A DNA stretch of 44,588 bases, taken from the NCBI GenBank assembly GCA_943353855.1, contig CALRBD010000003.1:1-44588 (forward strand). Reading direction: 5' to 3'. Below the pieces are notes generated by a model, which was given only the letters and a program-made list of their open reading frames with translations, ran no database searches and had not been told where the DNA came from. How positions within the stretch are numbered: the stretch's first letter is position 1; every line of letters starts with the position of its first letter. Of this stretch, positions 36,896 through 44,588 are shown piece by piece. The position numbers and the translations under genes are program-made. Origin of the DNA: an uncultured Candidatus Saccharimonas sp. (GTDB taxonomy: Bacteria; Patescibacteriota; Saccharimonadia; Saccharimonadales; AWTP1-31).

Positions 36896-37900
36896 CTAGA
36901 TTGAATCGTCTATGTGAATTGGATGTTCTGGGGTCTTTTTCGGGAACATAATTGAGATTAAGATACTGCCGAATAAGAATAGTGCGAGAACGACTAAGCT
37001 TACCCATACTGGGACATGTAACCCAAGTGGTGTTGCAACCATCTTAAAGCCTATCCAAGCTAATATGCCAGCTAGTGCCCAAGTAAGCGCCCAGAACTTT
37101 GTGGCTACCGATTGATACACAAAGAATAATGCACGTAGTCCGAGCAATGCAAAGACGTTACTGGCATAGGCTATGAATCGATCTGGGCTCACTGCAAGTA
37201 CAGCTGGAACACTATCTACTGCAAATATAATGTCTGTTAGCTCGATAAGTATAATAACTGCTGCCATGAGCGTCAGCATGCGCTTGCCTTCAATCTTGAC
37301 CGTTAACTTATGGCCAACGTATTCATGATGCACGGGCAAAACTTTAGTAATTGCTTTCCAGACCTTTTTATCGGTAAACTCTACCGCTTCTTCGATGTCA
37401 TCTCCACCACGAGCCTCCTTGAATGCTTTCCAGGCGGCACGTAATAGTATTACTCCAAATATAATACTGACCCATTCAAACTTTTTAAGAAGTTCCAGGC
37501 CAGCGACAATAAATAATAGCCTAAATATAATTGCCCCTGCTATACCGTAATTCAGCATACGCCGTTCAAGTTTTGGACTAACTTTGAAGCTTGTAAAGAT
37601 AAGTCCTATAACAAATAGGTTATCCAAGCTTAACGCTTTCTCTATCGCCCATGCTGCAAGGTATTCCCCCGCCGCTTGGTGACTAACAAAAAAGAATATC
37701 GGAATTGCGAAAAGAATGGCGGCAGTAATATATATAATTGACCAGCGGACTGCTTCTGGGAATTTGATAACGTGGTCTTTTTTTGTGTGATGCGCTTCAA
37801 TTAATGCGTAGACAACAAGCGTCATTAATACTATTCCATACATAAACCAAGGAATACTATAAGAACGAACGGCTGTGGCTTCCAGAGCTGCGAATATCAT
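36896..37900 (-). CDS. TerC-family integral membrane protein
   Basis: WAIEKALSLDNLFVIGLIFTSF, LIELTDIIFAVDSVPAVLAVSPDRFIAYASNVFALLGLRALFF. Confidence 0.93.
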   Translation of the reverse strand: MIFAALEATAVRSYSIPWFMYGIVLMTLVVYALIEAHHTKKDHVIKFPEAVRWSIIYITAAILFAIPIFFFVSHQAAGEYLAAWAIEKALSLDNLFVIGLIFTSFKVSPKLERRMLNYGIAGAIIFRLLFIVAGLELLKKFEWVSIIFGVILLRAAWKAFKEARGGDDIEEAVEFTDKKVWKAITKVLPVHHEYVGHKLTVKIEGKRMLTLMAAVIILIELTDIIFAVDSVPAVLAVSPDRFIAYASNVFALLGLRALFFVYQSVATKFWALTWALAGILAWIGFKMVATPLGLHVPVWVSLVVLALFLFGSILISIMFPKKTPEHPIHIDDSI

Positions 37901-37973
37901 TTATATAAGTTTACTACAAATCACTACTATCCTTGAAGGGTTATCCATTTATATGTACTATACCTCTAACGCT

Positions 37974-39359
37974 ATGGCAGATAATAAAACAGCAAAAAAG
38001 ATTGAGAAAGCTGGTAAGAAGCTTTATACCTCAGAAATGCACGCTATTAATATTGCGAGGCATCACGTCAGTAGAAAGCGCTTCAGTCGATTCTTGCGTA
38101 TCCTGGGGCCTGGGCTAGTCACTGGAGCAGCAGATGATGATCCATCTGGCATCGCGACATACTCACAAGCTGGTGCACGTTTTGGCTTTAGTCTTCTATG
38201 GGTCTTTCCAATTATCTTTCCTATGCTGCTTGCGGTACAGGAATCATGCTCAAGAATCGGAGCGGTCACTGGCAAGGGTTTAGCGGCCGTCATTAAGGAT
38301 CACTACAGTAAATCATTACTATATAGTGCAGTTACTCTGGTGGTTATTGCTAATACCATAAATATTGGGGCAGATCTTGGCGCTATGGCGGCGGCTATGA
38401 ATCTAGTTACTCCAGTGCCGATAATAGTCTGGGCTGTTATTTTTGCAGTCAGTATTGTGCTACTAGAAATATTTGTGAGCTATAGAAGATACGCAAAGAT
38501 TCTGAAGTGGTTGGCAATTTCACTATTCGCCTACCCTATTACTGCTTTTTTGATAGGCCAATCCTGGGGAGACGTTATGAGGGCTACATTCACTTTGCCA
38601 GATAGATTAGGTTTTGACATGATCTACTTGTATGTCGCAATTCTTGGTACAACAATTTCGCCCTACCTCTTTTTCTGGGATACTTCTGAAACTGTTGAAA
38701 ATGAAATTCAGGAACGCCGGTTAAGTGAAAATGGTAAGGCTCCTACTATTACTAAACATTATTTAAAAAGTATTAGAACCGATAACCTAGTCGGCATGTC
38801 GCTAACTATACTGACGGCTTGGTTTATTGTTATCGTTTGCGCCTCCGTTCTGTACGCCAATGGAACAACCGAAATTCGCACTGCCGCTGATGCAGCACGA
38901 GCGCTAGAACCTTTAGTGCAGGACTTTCCATATGCCGGAACTATTGCTAAAGCATTATTTTCTGTTGGTGTAGTCGGCATTGGTCTACTAGCTATCCCAG
39001 TTCTAGCCGGTTCTTCATCATACGCTATTAGCGAAGCTGCTGGCTGGAAAGAAGGTTTGCACCGTAAATATAAGCGCGCAAAGGCTTTCTATCTCGTTAT
39101 CGCTGGGGCAACTTTTATTGGTCTATTACTAAACCTAATAGGAATTGATCCAATTCAGGCTTTAATTTTTACGGCAGTCTTCAATGCTATTGCTGCAGTG
39201 CCATTACTTTTGCTTATTGCCCGAATAGGCTCCAACAAGAACATCATGGGACAGTACACAAATGGAATCGTATCTAATGTTTTCGTAAGACTGACATTTA
39301 CTGTAATGGGCGTTTCAACTCTTATTCTGTTTTATGCTCTAGCTACTGGCAAAGCATAG
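37974..39359 (+). CDS. NRAMP-family divalent metal transporter homolog (divergent clade)
   Basis: ILGPGLVTGAADDDPSGIATYSQAGARFGFSLLW, ILGTTISPYLFFWDTSETVENE. Start set at MADNKTAKK (ORF opens at 37875). Confidence 0.88.
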   Translation: MADNKTAKKIEKAGKKLYTSEMHAINIARHHVSRKRFSRFLRILGPGLVTGAADDDPSGIATYSQAGARFGFSLLWVFPIIFPMLLAVQESCSRIGAVTGKGLAAVIKDHYSKSLLYSAVTLVVIANTINIGADLGAMAAAMNLVTPVPIIVWAVIFAVSIVLLEIFVSYRRYAKILKWLAISLFAYPITAFLIGQSWGDVMRATFTLPDRLGFDMIYLYVAILGTTISPYLFFWDTSETVENEIQERRLSENGKAPTITKHYLKSIRTDNLVGMSLTILTAWFIVIVCASVLYANGTTEIRTAADAARALEPLVQDFPYAGTIAKALFSVGVVGIGLLAIPVLAGSSSYAISEAAGWKEGLHRKYKRAKAFYLVIAGATFIGLLLNLIGIDPIQALIFTAVFNAIAAVPLLLLIARIGSNKNIMGQYTNGIVSNVFVRLTFTVMGVSTLILFYALATGKA

Positions 39360-39390
39360 CTAAAAGTCCTGCGTGATATAATTTAAAGCA

Positions 39391-40986
39391 ATGAAGACCA
39401 ACAAGTGGACTATTGTTATAATTTTAGCTTTTGCTCAGTTCGTAATGGTTCTTGATAGTACAGTCATGAACGTCTCAATTACTACTGTAGTTAGAGACCT
39501 CAATACTTCAGTGTCCTCAATGCAGCTGGCGATTACCTTCTATACTCTTACTATGGCTGCTTTGATGCTACTCGGTGGAAAGCTTGGTGATATCTGGGGA
39601 CGCAAAAGAACCTTCATGATTGGATCCGTAATCTATGCCTGTGGTTCATTAATTACTTCATTGAGTGTTAACTTTACGATGCTCTTTATCGGATGGTCGG
39701 TAGTAGAGGGTATCGGTGCAATAATGGTACTGCCAGCTATCGCTTCACTCACTGCCGCAAACTATAAAGGTAAGGACCGAATCAAGGCTTACGCGATCAT
39801 TGGCGGCGTCACTGGGGCTGCGGCTGCACTAGGTCCGCTTATTGGTGGATACATGACAACTTATCTTTCATGGAGATATGTTTTTGCATCTGAAGTCGTC
39901 ATTATGCTCGGAGTATTACTAACTAGTCGGATTATTGCAGATGTTAAGAAACCAGCATTAGTTACTAGGATTGATATTCTAAGTTTTCTACTTTCTGCTG
40001 GAGGCTTGGTTATGGTCGTATTTGGAATGCTACAAAGCAAAGTTTGGGGTTGGGTATCTCCTCGAACAGTGCCTCAGATAGCTGGAGTCAATGTAGCGCC
40101 CTTTGGTATTTCAATAGTTTCATATTTAATACTCTTCGGATTAATGGTGCTGTATCTATTTTATAGACGACAACAAAAACTTGAAGCTATCGGAGGTAAT
40201 CCTTTGCTCAAGGTTTCACTACTTAAAATCAAGCAGCTTAGAAGTGGTATTGGAGTTTTATTCGCACAGTATTTTGTAATTGGTTCTATATTTTTCATAT
40301 TGCCAGTCTATCTACAAATGACGCTAGGATATGATGCCCTAGAGACTGGACTTAAGATGCTACCTATGTCGATAGGTCTTGTCATATTCTCGATGGTTGG
40401 AGCCCGATTGGCAAATGCCCATTCACCAAAAAGAATCATACGTATTGGCCAGGTACTTCTTATTGTTGGTGTAGTGACATTACTTGGTTCAATAGATATT
40501 ACCCTGCAAAACATCTTCTTCGCAGTAGGAATGTTTATAGGCGGTGCGGCTATTGGTCTGCTTGCCTCTCAGGTAGGAAACGTCACTATGTCATCTGTAG
40601 ATAGCCAGGACACTAGTGAAGTTGGTGGCGTGCAAGGAGTTTTTCAGAACTTAGGTTCATCCTTTGGTACCGCATTAATTGGATCAGTCATGGTCGCAGT
40701 TCTCACTACTACTTTTATATCTCAAGTCCAGAGTAGTTCATTGCAACCTCAGATTAAACAGTATGTACAATCTCAGAGTACAGTTGGCGTTGCAATAGTT
40801 CCAGTTAGTGAACTGCAAACATACGCCACTAAGCAAGGACTATCCCCGGCTGAAGTAACCGAAGCTACCAACGCCTATGCCAACTCTCAAGTAACAGCTC
40901 TTAGGGAGTCATTATTCGCTTTAGCAGTAGTTTCTATTCTGGCATTACTACTCTCTCGTAATATTCCAAATAAGATTGTCGTTTAG
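39391..40986 (+). CDS. MFS transporter, DHA2 (EmrB/QacA) type
   Basis: AQFVMVLDSTVMNVSITTVVRDL, LGGKLGDIWGRKRTFMIG, GAAAALGPLIGGYMTTYLSWRYVF; about 14 TMs. Confidence 0.93.
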   Translation: MKTNKWTIVIILAFAQFVMVLDSTVMNVSITTVVRDLNTSVSSMQLAITFYTLTMAALMLLGGKLGDIWGRKRTFMIGSVIYACGSLITSLSVNFTMLFIGWSVVEGIGAIMVLPAIASLTAANYKGKDRIKAYAIIGGVTGAAAALGPLIGGYMTTYLSWRYVFASEVVIMLGVLLTSRIIADVKKPALVTRIDILSFLLSAGGLVMVVFGMLQSKVWGWVSPRTVPQIAGVNVAPFGISIVSYLILFGLMVLYLFYRRQQKLEAIGGNPLLKVSLLKIKQLRSGIGVLFAQYFVIGSIFFILPVYLQMTLGYDALETGLKMLPMSIGLVIFSMVGARLANAHSPKRIIRIGQVLLIVGVVTLLGSIDITLQNIFFAVGMFIGGAAIGLLASQVGNVTMSSVDSQDTSEVGGVQGVFQNLGSSFGTALIGSVMVAVLTTTFISQVQSSSLQPQIKQYVQSQSTVGVAIVPVSELQTYATKQGLSPAEVTEATNAYANSQVTALRESLFALAVVSILALLLSRNIPNKIVV

Positions 40987-40987
40987 T

Positions 40988-42265
40988 CTAATTTAAATTT
41001 TGAGCTGGAGTAATTGGCAGCTGTTGCTCACAAGAAGATACATTAGGTCTGCCTGCAAAGCGATCTGCGATCCAATCAATGGTCTGTGGAGCAATAACTG
41101 ACGGTATTTTCATATGAGTAACATTATTAATCCAGATAGTTGCAACATTAGACTTCGCGTTACATGCGTTTTGGATATAGAGCGCTGTAACATTTGGAGA
41201 TATTATTTTATCGCTCAGGCTCTCAGCTACTAGTAACGGTTGGCTGGGCTGTAGTATAGGGGCAGTCTGGGCCTCGGCGACACTTTTCCATGCAGGATCA
41301 TTTATAGGGTTTGTCTTAAACATCTCTTGTCTGACTTCGTTACGAGCAATAGCTTCAAATAGCTCGTTCGTAATACATTGGTTAGCTATCTTTTTGTAGT
41401 TATTATTTCCTACTTTTGTTGTAACTGACTCAGTAGTTAATTCAGGAAAGTTTGCTGGCCAGGATACAAGCACTTGGGAACCTATTACCCAGTTTAATAG
41501 ATTACTAGAATCATTAAGTAATTCAGGTATTTCCGAAGCAGGAGCTGAGGCGACGGTACCTACAAGACTCAGTTCGGGCGCATAGGTTGTTGCAGCTTGT
41601 GCCGTGAATAGTGCTGAATGGCCGCCTTGAGAATGGCCCCAAACGGCATAGTTGGTACTTGCATTAGACTGCGGTATTTCTCGCGCTGCCCGGACGCTAT
41701 TTATAACATCTCGTGATTCATCCCCTCCAAACAAGTAAGCTTGTATTCCGGCAGTACCAAGCCCTGCATAGTCAGTTGCAACTACTATCCATCCCCTGGC
41801 CAACATCTGATCTACAAAAGATATTGCATTGAGTGGATTTGTCGAACGTGACGGCGCACATTCTCTGCCCATTCCTACTGTTCCATGTGCCCAGGCAACA
41901 ACAGGTCGCGGCGTATCGCTTGCAGCGTTTGGAATGAATACCATTCCTGAGGATATTGTTGGTGATCCATCTGCTTTTTGAGACCTATAAAGGATCCTTT
42001 GAGCTTTTCCGTTGCTTAGTGGTAGATCTAATTCTTCAGTTCTTAGAGCTTCTCCAGGCTTTCCATATTCTGAGAATGCACTGGTGTCATAGAATGGCTG
42101 CAGTCCCTGTTGTCGTCTGTATTCCGATATTTTTGAATAGGTGGTGCCGGTTAGTAAAATAACAAGAATTGCAATCAAGGCTATAACTGACCCTATAATG
42201 AAGTGCTCAAACTTGAGTACTACCGGATGACGCTTCTTTTTTACTTGCTTTTTAGGGGCTACCAT
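40988..42265 (-). CDS. membrane-anchored secretory lipase-like alpha/beta hydrolase
   Basis: N-terminal TM; RPVVAWAHGTVGMGRECAPS, VVATDYAGLGTAG, VWGHSQGGHSALF (nucleophile elbow). Confidence 0.85.
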   Translation of the reverse strand: MVAPKKQVKKKRHPVVLKFEHFIIGSVIALIAILVILLTGTTYSKISEYRRQQGLQPFYDTSAFSEYGKPGEALRTEELDLPLSNGKAQRILYRSQKADGSPTISSGMVFIPNAASDTPRPVVAWAHGTVGMGRECAPSRSTNPLNAISFVDQMLARGWIVVATDYAGLGTAGIQAYLFGGDESRDVINSVRAAREIPQSNASTNYAVWGHSQGGHSALFTAQAATTYAPELSLVGTVASAPASEIPELLNDSSNLLNWVIGSQVLVSWPANFPELTTESVTTKVGNNNYKKIANQCITNELFEAIARNEVRQEMFKTNPINDPAWKSVAEAQTAPILQPSQPLLVAESLSDKIISPNVTALYIQNACNAKSNVATIWINNVTHMKIPSVIAPQTIDWIADRFAGRPNVSSCEQQLPITPAQNLN

Positions 42266-42291
42266 TTGCAGGTATTATAGCATGAGCGTTT

Positions 42292-42525
42292 TTATTGGAG
42301 GTTAGGTTCTTGGCTTGGGGTGGCTGGATTATCCTGGGCTGGCTCTGGAGGCTTTGGGTTATTTACCTGTGCCTGACTTAAAGCAATTCTTCTTTCGAAT
42401 GCTCGCTGAAGCTCCTCATCAATGTCTTTATTGGTAGGGTTCATTTGTTGTTGCATATCTTCTATGATTCGTGTGTCTTCGTCGGGTGATGTTCCCGGCT
42501 GTATTGGTTGGTTAGTTGTTTCCAT
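42292..42525 (-). CDS. small acidic Pro/Gln-rich hypothetical protein
   Basis: 77 aa, located between convergently and divergently oriented genes. No family recognised. Confidence 0.4.
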   Translation of the reverse strand: METTNQPIQPGTSPDEDTRIIEDMQQQMNPTNKDIDEELQRAFERRIALSQAQVNNPKPPEPAQDNPATPSQEPNLQ

Positions 42526-42607
42526 GTATATATTTTACACGACAAAGCCCCCATTTTAATATATTGGTTGTGTTTAAAGAGTTTAAATGTAGTATAAATG
42601 TACTTAA

Positions 42608-43213
42608 ATGGAATTCGAACCAACTCAGCCTGAAATAGAACCAGCGTCTTTTGAGACGTGTGTTTCATTTGTAGAAAGTGTAACCAGTCGAGCATTTAAA
42701 GATGGCTATACTACTGAGGATGCACCATATATAAAAACCTTTGAAGACATTAACAATAAAGAGATTGGTAAAGTTACGGTAGGATTCATGCCTAATACGA
42801 ATACTCAGGATGGGTCTTTTGAATACTTCGTAATAAAGAATGAATGTGTTGAGAACATTGAGTATGGAACTTTTTCAATTGATACCGAGTACTGCGTTAA
42901 TGCTTTTCAGATAGATGAAAGTTATATTATTCAAAGTGCACTTCTTGATATCTCAAATCAAAGAGTTGATGTTCCACCAATTGCAAAATTTCCTAACTCA
43001 CCAGAATTACTTGAAACATTCGATCGATTTTACAGCCTCTCCTCAAATGAACAACAAAAAGAAATCATTGATGAGCTCCAGTCTCTCTCTTACGATAAAA
43101 AGATGGAACTTCTCGACTTTCTAAAAGCAGTCTTCCCTCCCTTTGACGGTATACAGCTAACTGAGTCAGACCTTCATGAGGCGATCGCCTTAATAGATGC
43201 CATTCAGGACTAG
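42608..43213 (+). CDS. hypothetical acidic protein (201 aa)
   Basis: Intact ORF of acidic composition. 4-nt tail overlap with the convergent 43210 gene. No family recognised. Confidence 0.6.
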   Translation: MEFEPTQPEIEPASFETCVSFVESVTSRAFKDGYTTEDAPYIKTFEDINNKEIGKVTVGFMPNTNTQDGSFEYFVIKNECVENIEYGTFSIDTEYCVNAFQIDESYIIQSALLDISNQRVDVPPIAKFPNSPELLETFDRFYSLSSNEQQKEIIDELQSLSYDKKMELLDFLKAVFPPFDGIQLTESDLHEAIALIDAIQD

Positions 43214-43746
43214 CTCAGTAAACCTAGCAGCATGGCTGCAGCCATAATGCCCATGGCCGCATATTCAACCAGACTCACGATAGTCAATGGAACTTTTAGG
43301 ACTGTTCCTAAGCATAAGCACTGAAATTTTTCATGTTTAGCTAATTTTATGAGCACACTCAAGCAGATAATAAGCGACATAAGTATTGTGATAATGTGTA
43401 GTGCCGGGTTGTTGATTACTAGGAGATACATAACTCCAAGGCTTAATTCAATGAATGGATAGATGTAACCCCAGGCCTTAAACCGTTTAGCTATAATGTC
43501 GTACTCCTGGTAACCAATTGCAAATGCAGAGATATCGATCATTTTAAAAAGAGAAAATACTATAAAGAAGTAGCCCATAAGATACGAGACTATTGTGTAT
43601 ATTGGGGCTGAGTTTAGCTTTGTAGAAATTGCCGTTAGGCCAAAAATATATATAAATACGACCGTCAGTGGTATCCACTTCCTGTAGCTAGTATCAGGAA
43701 ATGTTGTTGGCTCTGGGTGCATATGCGATGAGTGGTCTTTTGCCAT
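43210..43746 (-). CDS. MauE/DoxX-like integral membrane protein
   Basis: Four TM-like segments; EKFQCLCLGTVLKVPLTIVSLVEYAAMGIMAAAML. His-rich N-terminus (HSSHMHPEP). Confidence 0.65.
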   Translation of the reverse strand: MAKDHSSHMHPEPTTFPDTSYRKWIPLTVVFIYIFGLTAISTKLNSAPIYTIVSYLMGYFFIVFSLFKMIDISAFAIGYQEYDIIAKRFKAWGYIYPFIELSLGVMYLLVINNPALHIITILMSLIICLSVLIKLAKHEKFQCLCLGTVLKVPLTIVSLVEYAAMGIMAAAMLLGLLS

Positions 43747-43764
43747 GATTTTGGTCCTCTTTCT

Positions 43765-44430
43765 TTAGGTGATGCGCAAAATATTAACAGCGCGACTTAT
43801 TATAAGAGCGATAGTGGTAAGAGAAACTATAGACTGAGTCAACATAAGCATCTTTATTCTTCGACTGAGCGGCATCGCATCGGTTGGACTAAAGGCCATC
43901 GCATTGGTCGAAGATACATAAAAGTAATCAACAAATGTTGGTATCCATTTTTTTGATTCGAAATCAGTTAGATTGTGCTGCGGGAACATAAAATCTCGTT
44001 CATGATTTTTTGCAATTTTACGTTTACCAGGGCCCCCGCCGTCAATCTCCCAGTAGAGTAATGCAAAGACCACAATGTTTGTTAGAAAAATATTCAAAGC
44101 AGTAAGTACAAGATCACGGCCATTAGATATCTTACCCTCCAGTAGCTGGTTCGCAACTCTGTAAAGTGAGTAGGTATTTGCCACGCCCAAGAGGGCTACA
44201 AGTACGATTACATTTATCCTGCGCCCGATTGATTGAAAGACTGCGGCTTTTGGCGTAGTAAAGGATAAAGCTATAACAAGTAAAAATGATAGGATTGCAA
44301 TTAATTGTCGCGGTTCAGCAGAAAATGTCTGAGGTAGAATAAACTGCATAATAACTGCAGCAACAACCAAGATCTGTACGTGCCATACTGGATCTATATC
44401 GTGGTGCTTATTTGCGAGCAATCGAGCCAT
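43765..44430 (-). CDS. integral membrane protein of unknown function
   Basis: Multiple TMs; FVDYFYVSSTNAMAFSPTDAMPLSRRIKMLMLTQSIVSLTTIALIISRAVNIL, a motif I associate with a widespread uncharacterised bacterial membrane family. Confidence 0.72.
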   Translation of the reverse strand: MARLLANKHHDIDPVWHVQILVVAAVIMQFILPQTFSAEPRQLIAILSFLLVIALSFTTPKAAVFQSIGRRINVIVLVALLGVANTYSLYRVANQLLEGKISNGRDLVLTALNIFLTNIVVFALLYWEIDGGGPGKRKIAKNHERDFMFPQHNLTDFESKKWIPTFVDYFYVSSTNAMAFSPTDAMPLSRRIKMLMLTQSIVSLTTIALIISRAVNILRIT

Positions 44431-44468
44431 AAGCGTATTGTATCAGGGATTAAAGATTATCGTGAAAC

Positions 44469-44588
44469 TTAAGAGGAGCCGGCTCCATAAGCACGTAAGT
44501 ACCTAGTGCTGCGGCCTGTCAGTTGTTTCAATGTATCAACTTGCTGGTCTTTATCTGTGATTGCAATAATAGTCATGCACCATTGAGT
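44469..44588 (-). CDS. C-terminal fragment of a protein truncated by the window end
   Basis: Minus frame is open from 44588 to a TAA at 44469: TQWCMTIIAITDKDQQVDTLKQLTGRSTRYLRAYGAGSS*. Confidence 0.4.
   Translation of the reverse strand, partial: TQWCMTIIAITDKDQQVDTLKQLTGRSTRYLRAYGAGSS

Overview
This 44.6 kb window is a compact bacterial chromosomal segment. I infer a Candidatus Saccharibacteria/Patescibacteria-like genome from gene content and the many short-spaced lineage-type hypotheticals; no search was run. It uses the standard code, since long ORFs end normally at UGA, UAA and UAG. It encodes the end of a cell-wall/division cluster (murG, ftsQ-like), DNA and RNA housekeeping genes (topA, pth, der, rsuA/rluB-type pseudouridine synthase, rlmH, Y-family polymerase, gltX, xth, pyrH), and a two-component system. 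It also encodes surface proteins (sortase, PEGA, DUF3048), ABC transporters, a metal and small-molecule transport block (MgtE, TerC, NRAMP-like, DHA2 MFS), a lipase, three tRNAs (Glu-CTC, Leu-CAA, Ser-GGA, all with encoded CCA) and several orphan proteins. There is no CRISPR array, rRNA, prophage or transposon that I can support. The strongest candidate for something undescribed is a structured ~345-nt noncoding RNA gene at about 6973-7316 (+). It has a near-consensus sigma70 promoter (TTGACT-N17-TATTAT), a 20-bp long-range stem, several hairpins, and an intrinsic terminator whose loop is complementary to an upstream G-rich segment (possible pseudoknot or switch). It sits immediately upstream of an orphan ORF with a 2OG-Fe(II) oxygenase-like H-x-D...H...R pattern. 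Other points of interest are two paralogous ~88-aa DUF6504-like proteins (one overlapping the Y-polymerase gene), a sigma-region-4/HARE-HTH fusion, an insertion in Der, a bacterial ANTKMT/FAM173-like membrane-tethered methyltransferase, and an NRAMP homolog with altered metal-site motifs.
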